Part shown: piece after piece, positions 33,171 through 44,267 of the stretch
Position numbering within the stretch: position 1 is the stretch's first letter
Layout of the letters: each line of letters begins with the position of its first letter
Assembly: GCA_029204225.1 (NCBI GenBank)
Contig: CM055092.1
Location: forward strand, 14,000,059 to 14,064,058
Reading direction: 5' to 3'
Source: Diphasiastrum complanatum
Taxonomy: Eukaryota; Streptophyta; Lycopodiopsida; Lycopodiales; Lycopodiaceae
DNA length: 64,000 nt
Position numbers and translations under genes: made by a program
Notes under the pieces: model-generated
Database searches by the model: none
Told to the model about the DNA's origin: nothing
The model's input: only the letters and a program-made list of their open reading frames with translations

Positions 33171-34306
33171 TGTTGGATTATTCTCCTTGTTACCAATCGA
33201 CTAATCGTTTTTAATCTTCATCGATTGTTTATCCAGTTCTACGGTTTTTCCCATGTGTTTACACAGTCTGCAGAATTACAAGTGTTTTTACACAGTCTAC
33301 ATAATTACACGGAGTTTACAACAGTGTCGCATTTTTCGTCTGGTAGAAATCTCATGTAAAATCACAGTGTTGCATTTTTTGCATTTTCCAAAGAGCCTCA
33401 AATGTTAAGGAAATGACTCTGGCAAAGTGTGGGGCAACTCTAAATGAGATTTAAGGTCACCTTCATTTTTTTCGTGTTTTTTGCGAAAAAACCGACAGTG
33501 TCGCTTGTGGCTATTTTAGTTCATTTCTGCAGAGCTAAATTTTGGTTCATTTATGCAGACAAAATGTTTACAGCCAATTTCACCGCTTATTAGCAATCAA
33601 TGACAAGGACCGAATGAATGCCAGCGGATCACCAGCCAATTAGCGATCGCATTTGATGACCTAATTTCTTAGTATAAATAGTTGTTCATATTCATACAAT
33701 TTTCAAGCTATGAACAAGAAGCATTTGAATAGTTAGCTCTCTCTCTCTCTCAGGCCTACGAGCTTGTACACTCCTAAGCATTCTAGCTCACTTCTTAGAG
33801 TTGTTTTAGAGATTGCTATTGTGCTACTACTTATCAGCATTGCGCATTAATTCAGACTTTCATTTTAGCCGCTTAGAGATAGCATAGAGTACGCGGCTTC
33901 AATCTACAACTTATTGTACTCATTTACTTATGTTTCGGTTTCATACTGAATCAATACTATCCTTCATTGCATTCAGCTTTCGTCTCAGAATGTGTGCGTT
34001 TCTATATTTCTTCGCGACTAATTCGCAAACAATTCACGACTAATTATTTGTCTGATAATTTTTTATGCTTAATTGTTTGGCTACGTAATCACTGTAGTAC
34101 TGGCGATTTCAAGGTTAGTTACTATAACTTCAAATGTGATTTCTATCACTATTGTCTTGTTTGAGATTGATAGGCATAGTCATGCATTGGAAAGATAAAG
34201 ATAGTTTATTCCGCCATGCACGAAAAGTTTTCTTTCTAGACACATGAATTATTTTCATTCGTTTCTTTTTGAGCTAGACCTATCTTCTGCACACCACTTT
34301 TCGACA
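33171..34306 (+). repeat. C3 5' LTR
   Basis: 1136 bp, TGTTGGATTATTCTCC ... TTTTCGACA. It includes a (CT)n run near 33742 that is longer in the 3' LTR, and a TATAAATAG at about 33672 that is a likely promoter for element transcription. Starts right after the TATCA duplication. Confidence 0.92.
33670..33681 (+). promoter_or_regulatory. TATA box in C3 LTR
   Basis: AGTATAAATAGTTG in the middle of the LTR, repeated in the 3' LTR at about 44770. Position relative to the LTR centre suits the U3/R boundary. Confidence 0.5.
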
Positions 34307-34318
34307 TGGTATCAAAGA
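34307..34318 (+). other. Primer binding site of C3
   Basis: TGGTATCAAAGA, a mismatched version of the tRNA-iMet complement TGGTATCAGAGC, directly after the LTR. The mismatches fit G-to-A and C-to-A decay. Confidence 0.75.
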
Positions 34319-34512
34319 TATTTCGCTACTTCTTTATTTGATTTCTTCATGATATCAAAGCAAAAGCTTTAATACTTGATATCTTTCATGATATCAAATT
34401 GATATCAAACTCTCCAGTTCTTTCCAACCTTTCAATATCAAAAAATTGTTTTCCTATTGTTGGGATTACTATATCTTAGCGTCATCGATATAATCAACAG
34501 ACTAAGTTCTAG

Positions 34513-35340
34513 ATGGATTCTCAAAGTAAAGCTGGTCTTATCGTAGACAGGCTGAATGGATCCAATTATCATTTTTGGAAATTTAAAGTGAAGACCTTGT
34601 TAATTGCCAATGAATGATGGGATGTTGTTACAGGTACAAAAGTAAAACCTGAAGACGATGACTCAAAATGGAAAGCGAAGGATGGTAAAGATTTCACGCT
34701 TATTATCCTCAATATATTAGATACACAGATTGGACACATAGCTGAAGTTAAAACATCAAAAGTGTTTGGGACATCTTGAACTCACTATATGACGTGAGGG
34801 ACGTAGCTACCAAGTTACATCTACGAAGGAAATTCTTCACATTCAAGATGTATGTTGGTGATTCTCTTCAGAATCACATTAACCAGTTTAAGAATCTCTT
34901 GCAACATATGGTCGTTGTCGGATCAGTCATAGATGGTCGTTGTCGGATCAAGATGCAATCATGACATTGCTTTCAAGCTTGCCCTCTACATATGACAACT
35001 GAGTGATGATCATATCGACACACTCAGACTTAACTTTTATTAGAGTTATCACTATGTTGCTGCAAGAAGATAATAGAAGAAGTCAAGGCACTTTGTCTAC
35101 TTCCTCCTCTCAAGCTCTATATGTCAACAAAGGCTCTAAGCGACAGAAACAGAAAAGCTCCAAGAAGGCTGCAACGACTCAGAAACAGACTCAAAGTCAA
35201 GCACAATCATCAAATCCAAAATCAAAGAAGAAGATCTTTTGCAAGTATTGCAAGCGCAATAACCATGAGATCAAGGATTGCCAAATTCTCCAAGCAAAGA
35301 ATGCAGCCAAACAACCTGATCAACAAGCAAACACAGTTTC
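34513..35340 (+). pseudogene. C3 gag
   Basis: ATG at 34513 (MDSQSKAGLIVDRLNGSNYH) then FWKFKVKTLLIANE, a TGA, WDVV. After a one-base shift at about 34755 comes VWDILNSLYDVRDVATKLHL. A 16-base phrase (GGTCGTTGTCGGATCA) is duplicated 26 bp apart at about 34910-34950 and disrupts the frame. From 35003 a clean frame includes a Gln/Ser/Lys-rich stretch and an intact knuckle CKYCKRNNHEIKDC (CX2CX4HX4C). Confidence 0.85.
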
Positions 35341-35632
35341 ATCATCTCCCCAGGTCAAAGTGGACGAAGGTGCATTCATGGTCAAAGATCAAAACACATT
35401 TTTGGATGACTCATGGTTTCTGTATTCTGGAGCAACTCAACATATGACCAATCAATGTGAGATCTTCAACTCCTACACGTCTTACAACACGAAAAAATTT
35501 ATTCATCTTGGTGACAATAGTATTCACACTATTGAAGGTGAAGGTACTGTAAGATTGCGATTCCTGCACGATCAATTCAAATTACTATCAAAAGCCTATA
35601 TGTTCCTAAACTCTCTACAAATCTGTTATTAG
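35341..35632 (+). pseudogene. C3 protease
   Basis: In the same frame as the gag knuckle. The active-site motif reads SWFLYSGATQHMT, where the catalytic Asp of the usual DSGAT is Tyr. EGEGTVRLRF and the downstream block match copia proteases. The frame ends at 35632. Confidence 0.8.
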
Positions 35633-35739
35633 TGAGTAGAATTATAGATTTAGGTCATAAGGTAGATTTTGAATCTGATCAATGCAAAATTATTGATAGG
35701 AGTAAGATCCTTGCACTCGGTAAGAAGTAGGGTTACTTA

Positions 35740-36715
35740 TATAGATTGGCACACTGTTATTTAGAGTCTAGTCAAGTCTTGAAAACCTCTGTTCTAGGCA
35801 ATAAAGCATTACTATGGCATTATCACTTAGGACACTTGAATCATGCATTTGTTATGAACATGTCTAGACAATCCATGGTTCTTGATCTCGACTATCCTTA
35901 TGGTAAGGTCGATCTCCCTGTCTGTCGGCTGCATTTTTGGAAAGAAGGCTAGGATTCCTTTTAGATTAAACCATATGCATGTAGCAAAAGATCTGTTAAA
36001 TGTTCTTCATACAAATATATGTGGACCTATGCAAACTCCTTCATTATTAGATGCAAAGTATTTCATCACTTTCATTGATGAATTCTCCAGAAGAACAGCT
36101 ACTTATTTCATTAAACAGAAATCAGAGGCTTTCATCAAATTCAGACGATTTAAAGAGCATGCTGAGAATCAAACTAGCAAAGGAATCAAAGTACTGAGGT
36201 CAAATAACGGGGGAGAATACATCTCCACTGAATTCAAGGAGTATTGCCTTGACAACGGCATTGAGCAACAATACATTACCTCCTATTCGCCTCAGTCAAA
36301 TGGTCTTGTTGAGAGAAAGAACAGAACCTTAGTTGAATCGGCAAAGTGCATGACACTTCCGAAATGCTTTTGGGCTGAGGCTCTTTCAACAACAACCTAT
36401 ATTCAGAACATATGTTCTACTAAAGGCCTCTCAGACAAAACACCATTTGAAGTTTGGACAAGTACCAAACCTTCTTTATCAAACCTACGAGCTTTTGGAT
36501 GTATTGCTTTTGTGCAGATTCCTCGGGATCTCAAGAAGAAGCTCAACTTCCAGAGTATCAAGTGTGTTTTTATTAGCTACACTACTTCAGATCAAGCCTA
36601 CAAGTTGTTCAACCCCATCGAGTCGAAGATATTCACTAGCCGAGATGTCATCTTCATCAAGGATCAATTTCAAGACCTCAAAGGAAAGGGCAGTTTCCAT
36701 GTAGCCGACCTATGA
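35740..36715 (+). pseudogene. C3 integrase
   Basis: The pre-integrase block LLWHYHLGHLNHAFVMNMS is followed by a shift at about 35935 in the zinc-binding part. In the core the first catalytic position reads LHTNICGPM (Asn for Asp) and the second LRSNNGGEY (Asn for Asp). Both fit G-to-A. The Glu is kept in SNGLVERKNRT. FEVWTSTKPSLSNLRAFGC and SRDVIFIKDQF complete the C-terminus. The frame 35882-36715 is open, but two of three catalytic acids are lost. Confidence 0.92.
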
Positions 36716-36730
36716 GATTCTCCTGACGCT

Positions 36731-38021
36731 TTGAACTTTCCAGTTCCACAAGCGACTATTCTCATTGAAGGTCCAAGCTCTTCTACTTTTGATGAACAAC
36801 GAATCAACGATGAATCAGAAGATGATGATGTTGTAGTTCAGCAACTACAGTATGATAGAAACGATCAACTTCCTCTATTACCCAGAAGAATTTCAAGAAC
36901 CAGCAGACCACCCAATCGGTATATCGACGAGTCTACAGTCTACCTTGTTCAGGAACCAACGTCTGTCGAAGAGGCACTCATTCAACCTGATTCTGATCTC
37001 TAGAAAGAAGCTATGGATAAAGAGTATTCATCTCTTATCAAGAACCAGACATGGACGATTGTCGAATTACCTGCTAGCAGAAGCGTAGTTGATTGCAAAT
37101 GGATTTTCAAAGTCAAGTACAACGCAGATGGAAGCATCAACAGAAGAAAGACATGACTTGTTGCCATAGGATTTTCTCGGGTATACAACATCGATTACAT
37201 TGAAACCTTCAGTCCAGCAGTCAAGCATTCTTCTATTTTACTATTGCTATCATTTGTCACTGCAGTTGATTTGGAAATACATCAAATGGATGTACAAACA
37301 ACATATCTCAATGGAGTTATCGAAGAGGACATTTACATGGTGCAACCCGAAGGTTATATTATCGAGAGTAAACACAATCATGTGTGCAAACTCCATAAGG
37401 CACTTTATGGCTTGAAGCAATCCGTTCGAACATGGTTTCAAAGGATCAATACTTTTCTTATTGATCACGGGACGCACCTAGCTCTTCAAATTCAAACATT
37501 TACTTCAAAGCAATGCAATAGTCTTTTATCATTATCACTTTATACATGGATGATATATTGCTTTTCAGCAATAGTATCGATCTGATAAAAGAAGCCAAGA
37601 CAATGTTATCTTCCGAATTTGACATGACCGATCTGGGTGCAGCTCATTTTTGCCTTGATATACAAATTCATAGAGACAGAAAACAGAAGTTGGTTTACAT
37701 TACATAACAGAGGCACATCTACAACATGTTAGTCAGATATAATCTGATGAATTGCAAGTTAGCTCTCTCACCAATGGAACCAGGACTCAAATTGTCAAAG
37801 GACCAGTGTCCCCAAATAATTCATGAGGAGCAACAGATGCGTGAGTATTCTTACCATTCTATTATAGGATCTCTTATGTACTCCATGATCTATACCAGGC
37901 CAGACATAGCTTTTGCAGTAAGCTCTCTCAGTCAGTTTATGACTAATCCTGGTGTAACACATTGGAAGGCTCTTATCAGAGTCATGAGATATCTTCGAGC
38001 TACTATGGACTTTTGCATTTG
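36731..38021 (+). pseudogene. C3 reverse transcriptase, interrupted by B2
   Basis: Motifs in order: SLIKNQTWTIVELP, CKWIFKVKYNADGSI, VDLEIHQMDVQTTYLNG (usual DVxxAFLNG), LHKALYGLKQS, and after a frame change LYMDDILLFS with the YMDD active site at about 37543-37554. [20 protein letters not shown] and the RYLRATMDF block precede the insertion point. Stops include TGA at about 37157 and TAG at 37002. Confidence 0.9.
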
Positions 38022-38026
38022 TCATG
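38022..38026. other. Left target duplication of B2
   Basis: TCATG here and again at 43741-43745 flank B2 exactly. Joining across it restores the copia reading across the RT/RNase H junction. Confidence 0.93.
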
Positions 38027-38891
38027 TGTGAAATTTCAGAGAAATAAAGACCAAGAATGGATCTAGATCAGATCCTCAAGAGGTGTTGGAAGCTAGATTA
38101 CATGGTCTACTAATCAACCAATGATTAGATCTAGAATTAGATCAATTCCCCATCAAAAATCTAGCAAGAACAACAAGCAAATGATTAAACTTGAGACCTA
38201 CTGCCTTCACACGTGTGAAGAACAGTACCTGTACGGAATTACAGCAGAGAGTGAAGTACACAAGTGTTAGAAAGCAATAGAACCATAAAATCACAACACA
38301 AATATGAGAATACTCAAGATATGCCTCCAAAACCAAGATCTTGCCTCATTGATTTCTCAAAGTGGATCCATCATGGATTAAATACAAAAATCATCATACT
38401 CTCTCTCTAAGACACTTCCAGCACGTGTGAGACAGGTCATAGTGCTTATCCATATCCACTTTGGCTAAGATTCCATTAATTTGCCACATCATCATTGGTG
38501 GCTAGTGTTGACCTTCTAGATTCCTACAAATTAGGAGATAGGTCCTACAATCTAGGAGATTTGACTTTTGACATGTATGAAATCTATATACAATGGATCT
38601 GAACTTTCTATATGATATTTCACACGTGGGAGACCACTCCTACCCATGTGATATAGCATTTTCTACCACTAGAATGGTGCCAAGTGTCATAATACTACTA
38701 AACTAGTTTTTGGCCAATTTAGCCACTAGTTTCCAATTTAAATGATATGTACAACATTTATGATCTATCTAAATGACTTAGGCATAGATTTCACACGTGG
38801 GAACAGGCTCCACACATGTCTAATGATGATAGGTACAAGTCATTATGGTATTTACAAGATTTAACCAAGTTAGCTTTTGCCAATTTTAACA
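38027..38891 (-). repeat. B2 3' LTR
   Basis: In element sense it begins TGTTAAAATTGGC and ends GAAATTTCACA. CACACGTGTG is at 38208-38217, and related CACGTGTG and CACACGTGGG sites follow at about 38420, 38620 and 38790. No difference from 42876-43740 was found by eye. Confidence 0.95.
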
Positions 38892-38911
38892 CTCCTCCTC
38901 AAAACTAACTT
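38892..38911 (-). other. B2 polypurine tract
   Basis: The minus strand reads TTTTGAGGAGGAG immediately before the LTR start TGTTAAAA, the expected plus-strand primer position, which fixes element orientation. Confidence 0.8.
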
Positions 38912-39008
38912 GATACATCTATGGTACATCTATTTACAACACTTAAGGCTGATCATTGCAGGTTCATAGGTGTGAAGATCAGCCAATGAGTTTGATGAAG
39001 ATCCAAGA

Positions 39009-40847
39009 TCACCATATCCATGATAGTGCCTCCTTGATGTTGACTTCTTTGATGAACTTGAGAGCTTTGCACCACTTGATCACTTTTTCCATTGATTTGT
39101 TCCATCCTTGAAACATATGGTTGATCCAAAAGCTCAAAAATAGCTGAAATTTCATGAGAAAATAAAGAGTCCTTCTTGACTCATAAGGATCACAAAGATC
39201 CAACATCATGTTACCAAGATCTCGAGAATTTGGCTCATCAACATTGGCAAGACTATGCATGCTATAATAACCAAGAGTTCGCATCATATCTTCATGCTTG
39301 ATTTCCATTCTAATCTCAGATCTAATGAGGCTAAATACTTTATTATGGAGATAAGTGTCCTTAGAGGATGATTCACTTACTCTCATAAAGAGTTTACAAT
39401 TTGCCTCAATACATGAAAAAAGACAAATTTTCATACTATGAATGAGCAAATCACTCTTGCTCTTGCAAGATTCAAGAGCATACATTTGATGAAATAACCA
39501 TTTGCTTTCTAATTGATCTAAAATCAATTTGAAATCATTAAGAACATCAACTATGTTCTCAAGAGAGACACCATACTCAACTAGTATTGCTTTACTCCAA
39601 CTTTGAGTTGCAAAAGTCTCACCAAAGCAAATTGATTCACCAAATGACATATGAGAAGAAAGCATAAGATCTATACCACTTGAAATGTGCTCCTCTTTCC
39701 CTTGAAATGTGAGCCATATGAGCTCAACCATGTCTCTTGATATTCTTCTTGGAATCATAACTTGAGAAGGACTCTCCTCCTCAATCCTTGGCACACTTGA
39801 ACCTTGAGATGACTCCTTAAGATCAACTTCTTGGTGCTCCTCCTTGATGAAAATCCGAGACCTCCATGTCTCATAATGATCACAATAAACATGACCATAC
39901 ATTGTGCACTTTCTATGATCAACAATATTACTTATGATAGAACCATAAGTCCAAAAATCACCACAACTTGACATGATTTTTCTAATATTGAAATCAAGAA
40001 CTATTTCCATCTCAATAAGGCTAACTACTTGCTTATGGATATAAGTGTCCACTTTGGATGCTTCACTTATTCTCATAAGAAGTTTACAACTTGCCTTTAA
40101 AATTGAAAATTTACAACTTTCAACATTATGAATGAACACATCATTCTTGATCTTATTGAAACCAAAAGAAAATACATCATGAAGACATTTCCATTTCCTT
40201 GTCTTTATACTCAATGTAAGTTTACAAGGAAAACATGCTTTGCTATCTATTAAGGCATCACACTCAACTAGTATTGCCTTAATCCACATTTGAGATACAA
40301 AAATCTCTTCAAAGCAAAATAGTTCTTCAAAAGATGTCATGAGAGCATAAATGGAACTATTTTCATTTTGTGATTGCTCCTCCTTAATTTTGCTTGGTTT
40401 CTCTTGGATCATAACAATAACTTTGAACTTATCCAAAGTTCCAAACAAAATGCTTTCCAAGAACATGAAATAAATCCAAGTGACATTCATGAAAGAAACA
40501 TCTTTCTTTGCATCTTGAACCAAACAATGCACTTCCAAATGAAAAACTTCTAGAGGTTTGAAATGTGTGGTGATGGATTTTTGAAGACAACTCTTGTAAG
40601 TCCTTGTGAGACTCCAAGCCTCATGCATCTTTCCACAAAGGAAACACATTTCCTTAGATTTGTCCTTCTTGCCTTTGCATTTTGCACTTGAATCTCCATC
40701 CTTCACCTCGCCCCCCTTGCTTTGGTTCTCCTTGGATGGATTGGTCTTCATTTTGTAGCATCTTGAGACAAAATGATCTCTCTTGCCACAAAGGTTGCAT
40801 TTAGGATCCTTACTTGCCTCCAATAGGTTGCCACCTATTGATGCCAT
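39009..40847 (-). CDS. B2-encoded zinc-knuckle protein with 230-residue internal duplication
   Basis: The open frame extends from 41024 (671 codons). I prefer the ATG at 40847 (MASIGGNLLEASKD, 612 residues) because the homologue in B3 has its ATG at the same place (MTSIGG). Residues 17-30 form a CCHC knuckle, CNLCGKRDHFVSRC, followed by a Lys/Ser-rich linker and a second CX2CX3H cluster (68-75). Residues ~172-334 and ~401-566 are copies of one unit at constant offset 229-230. Pairs include WIKAILVE / WSKAILVE, SCKLLMRISE / NCKLFMRVSE, DTYIHKQVVSLI / DTYLHNKVFSLI and YETWRSRIF / YESRRTLYF. The units contain several Cys and end near a D-x-Y-E. No RT, protease or integrase motif. Knuckle and position suggest a gag-like nucleic-acid-binding role, but no capsid domain is recognisable. 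Function unknown. Confidence 0.8.
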   Translation of the reverse strand: MASIGGNLLEASKDPKCNLCGKRDHFVSRCYKMKTNPSKENQSKGGEVKDGDSSAKCKGKKDKSKEMCFLCGKMHEAWSLTRTYKSCLQKSITTHFKPLEVFHLEVHCLVQDAKKDVSFMNVTWIYFMFLESILFGTLDKFKVIVMIQEKPSKIKEEQSQNENSSIYALMTSFEELFCFEEIFVSQMWIKAILVECDALIDSKACFPCKLTLSIKTRKWKCLHDVFSFGFNKIKNDVFIHNVESCKFSILKASCKLLMRISEASKVDTYIHKQVVSLIEMEIVLDFNIRKIMSSCGDFWTYGSIISNIVDHRKCTMYGHVYCDHYETWRSRIFIKEEHQEVDLKESSQGSSVPRIEEESPSQVMIPRRISRDMVELIWLTFQGKEEHISSGIDLMLSSHMSFGESICFGETFATQSWSKAILVEYGVSLENIVDVLNDFKLILDQLESKWLFHQMYALESCKSKSDLLIHSMKICLFSCIEANCKLFMRVSESSSKDTYLHNKVFSLIRSEIRMEIKHEDMMRTLGYYSMHSLANVDEPNSRDLGNMMLDLCDPYESRRTLYFLMKFQLFLSFWINHMFQGWNKSMEKVIKWCKALKFIKEVNIKEALSWIW

Positions 40848-42866
40848 GATGAGGAAGTAAAACTTTGTGATATGACTTTTCAAAATGTAATTTGTGACTC
40901 TCAAGAAACTAGATTTGAACACATTCAACAATCTAGAAGGATCTACACAAGACAAATTTTGAATCATATCTCTTTTCAACCTAGTCAATTGGAAACTAAT
41001 TTTTGCTTTGATCACTAAGACCAAAGCACTCTATCAAATCACAAAAATCAGATTCAAACACCCCTATTGGACTCAACAAACACCAATGACTCTTTCTTTT
41101 GAGAGTTGGAATGGATTTGAAAAGATTTGACTCCTAGATTTTTCTTTTCTCTTGACTAGTTCACTCAACTTTTGATATTCTTGAACAAAGGATGGGTTTT
41201 GTTTCAAATACTTGAAAATCAAACTCAATCACTTCTTTTGGACTCACTCTTGACCCAAATAATCTCACTCTTAAGATTTTGATTGAATTTGATTTGATTC
41301 GACAACAAATTAAACCACTAACTTTCACAAAAAAAAAAAAATGATCTACACTAGATCACATAAACTTGACATGTATACTTGATTCAAACACACAAAGATC
41401 AGATCCAATCACGCCTTTTGGAATCCTCTTGACCCAAATAATCTCACTCTTGAGATTTGGAATGGACATGAAATGGTTTGATAACAATCTATGTCAATAA
41501 TTTTTCACCAAGCTTAAAAATTAGACATCTAGAGATTCACAAAGATCCCAACCATGTATGAACACTCAAATATGGACTCCTCCTTGTTCTATACTCCCAA
41601 TGGGATCACAACTTGACCCTCACCCTCTCACAAAGAAAGTTGAATTAGAACTTATTTGAGTTTCATACATACAATGTCAAATTGTGCTCAAAAATTGAAT
41701 TCATTCACCCCTATTGGACTCCACCAAGTACCAATGACTCTACCTCTTTAGAGTTGGAATGAAATTCAAAAATGTGATACTTCTCTCTCACTAAGATATG
41801 TGCTTACAAAGAGCTAATGCCACTTAGCAAGATTTGATCACAATGAAGGAGACAATTTTTCCACCAAAGTCAAGAAATGAGTTACTAGAACTTGCCCTCT
41901 ACAAAGGAAGGAACTCTTAGGATTTTTGGATCAAACACTACACATGTGACTTACACACCTCTATGACTCTCTTTCAAGCCAAACAAAACTCAACTCTTTG
42001 AGTAGGAGTGGAACAATGTGACTTAGATCTCAAAAATCACTTCTAGAACTCTCCAACAATGCTTATCACTTGTATTGGTAGATTTTGCCTTTATGAGTGT
42101 TTGTGCTCTAGAAATTCACTTAAGATTTCACTTGGAGGACTTATCCAAGGCTGACTTCTAGCACTTAGATGCTTCTAGTCTCAACCCTTTCACTCTTGAA
42201 CACATCTAGAGTGAAGATACAATGGATTTCAATCTCTTCCCTTGCAAATCACTCCTTAATCTATGGTTTTTGGCAATCTTTCACTCTCAACTTTAATGCA
42301 CACCCAAAGCATATGAAGATCAGCTTTAATGTACTGTAATAAAGATTCAAATCATCTATATGATTGATCTATACCAAGAACAAATCAAAGGAATAGAAAC
42401 AATGCATTACAAAGCTTGAAAAATGCACTAGATTGACTAGTTTTGGGTGTATGAGGCATTAAATGCACCAAAACTGAATTTTATTGCTCATAACAGGTTA
42501 TGTACGGCCTCACACGTGTGGTAAGTACACATGAAGCCCACAAAAATATTTGGTACAAATATAATGATTCTATCTATCTATTCAAACTCGCTACCTCAAG
42601 ATTAGCTAGTTTCCAAAAAACCTGCTAGTTTGGGTGTATGAGTAAGATATAGCATCAAACTGAAAAATATAGCTCCAAAACTGGTACTGTACGTCCTCAC
42701 ACGTGTGAAGAGTAACCCTGCATCCCACAACCAAGTTTGATGCACAAATATCAAGGCTAACTAACTCTTCAAACTCGCCCACTCAAGATTAGTGAGTTTT
42801 CTCAAAAAACTTGCCAATCTGGGTGTTGTTTAGATCAATGCTTTAATCTCTTGTACTTGGCTCTGA
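40848..42866 (-). repeat. B2 leader with repeated modules
   Basis: About 2 kb between primer-site position and the ATG. At 42436-42820 two units of about 186 bp repeat (starting near 42438 and 42626), each with TTTGGGTGTATGAG and a G-box palindrome (42511-42520, 42698-42707) preceded by GTACGGCCT or GTACGTCCT. At 41040-41780 four degenerate modules around CACCCCTATTGGACTC and CACTCTTGACCCAAATAATC recur. Upstream in-frame codons exist for 59 residues before the preferred ATG. Homologous to the B3 leader. Confidence 0.65.
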
Positions 42867-42875
42867 TTTGTCATG
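42867..42875 (-). other. Abnormal primer-site junction of B2
   Basis: On the minus strand the LTR end (TTTCACA) is followed by CATGACAAATCAGAGCC rather than TGGTATCAGAGCC. CATGACAAAT is the same 10 bp that follows the 3' LTR in the host copia element. The conserved ATCAGAGCC resumes afterwards. Confidence 0.75.
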
Positions 42876-43740
42876 TGTGAAATTTCAGAGAAATAAAGAC
42901 CAAGAATGGATCTAGATCAGATCCTCAAGAGGTGTTGGAAGCTAGATTACATGGTCTACTAATCAACCAATGATTAGATCTAGAATTAGATCAATTCCCC
43001 ATCAAAAATCTAGCAAGAACAACAAGCAAATGATTAAACTTGAGACCTACTGCCTTCACACGTGTGAAGAACAGTACCTGTACGGAATTACAGCAGAGAG
43101 TGAAGTACACAAGTGTTAGAAAGCAATAGAACCATAAAATCACAACACAAATATGAGAATACTCAAGATATGCCTCCAAAACCAAGATCTTGCCTCATTG
43201 ATTTCTCAAAGTGGATCCATCATGGATTAAATACAAAAATCATCATACTCTCTCTCTAAGACACTTCCAGCACGTGTGAGACAGGTCATAGTGCTTATCC
43301 ATATCCACTTTGGCTAAGATTCCATTAATTTGCCACATCATCATTGGTGGCTAGTGTTGACCTTCTAGATTCCTACAAATTAGGAGATAGGTCCTACAAT
43401 CTAGGAGATTTGACTTTTGACATGTATGAAATCTATATACAATGGATCTGAACTTTCTATATGATATTTCACACGTGGGAGACCACTCCTACCCATGTGA
43501 TATAGCATTTTCTACCACTAGAATGGTGCCAAGTGTCATAATACTACTAAACTAGTTTTTGGCCAATTTAGCCACTAGTTTCCAATTTAAATGATATGTA
43601 CAACATTTATGATCTATCTAAATGACTTAGGCATAGATTTCACACGTGGGAACAGGCTCCACACATGTCTAATGATGATAGGTACAAGTCATTATGGTAT
43701 TTACAAGATTTAACCAAGTTAGCTTTTGCCAATTTTAACA
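42876..43740 (-). repeat. B2 5' LTR
   Basis: 865 bp, matching 38027-38891 with no difference seen by eye. It ends at 43740, and TCATG follows at 43741-43745, completing the target duplication. Confidence 0.95.
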
Positions 43741-43745
43741 TCATG

Positions 43746-44260
43746 GAGCAGTCGGCAACGACAAACTCAATTCCCTCAGTGGTTACACAGATGCGAGTTG
43801 GGCAGGAGATGTAGACACTCGTAAATCTACTTCCGGATTTACATTCTTCCGCAACAATGTTCCAATTTTCTTGAATAGTCGCAAGAAATTTTTGATAGCT
43901 CTATCTTCCACTGAATCAGAGTATATCGCAGCCTCTCAAGCTACAAAGGAAGCAATTTGGTTGAGGAACTTACTCTCAGATATCGGTCTGAATCAATATG
44001 CCCCGACGATATTATTTTGTGATAATCAAAGTGCCATCGCTTTATTAGCCAACCCTAGATCTCATTCCAGGAGTAAGCACATTGAAATGAAGTATCATGT
44101 CGTCAGAAGCAAAGTTCTCAACGAAGAGGTCAGATTGCAGTACTATAGAACGCAAGATATGACAGCAGATGATTTTACTAAAGCAATAAGTTTAGAGTCA
44201 CACAAAAGATTTTGTGTAGAACCAAGTTTGAAGGTCAAGGCATTCAAGGATTCAGATTAA
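43746..44260 (+). pseudogene. C3 RNase H, continuing after B2
   Basis: Directly continues the copia frame: GYTDASWAGDVDTRKSTSGF (DAD/DAS catalytic Asp block), a TAG at about 43876, then FLIALSSTESEYIAASQA, LFCDNQSAIALLANP and SKHIEMKYHVVRSKV. The catalytic Asp/Glu set is largely kept. The frame ends with TAA just before the polypurine tract. Confidence 0.92.
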
Positions 44261-44267
44261 GGGGGAG
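44258..44267 (+). other. C3 polypurine tract
   Basis: TAAGGGGGAG ends exactly at the 3' LTR start TGTTGAATT. Confidence 0.85.

Larger units (their letters stand above)
38027..43740 (-). mobile_element. Family B non-autonomous LTR element B2, young and nearly intact
   Basis: 5714 bp on the minus strand: two 865-bp LTRs identical by eye, target duplication TCATG, polypurine tract, a ~2-kb leader, and one long open frame. No protease, RT or integrase is present, so movement would need enzymes from another element. Identical LTRs and an undamaged frame in an otherwise decayed neighbourhood mark it as the youngest insertion in the window. The primer site at the inner edge of the 5' LTR is abnormal. 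Confidence 0.93.

Noticed and set aside
38142-38336. 64-codon minus-strand frame repeated at 42991-43185
   Set aside because: Lies inside the two identical B2 LTRs; no coding signal.
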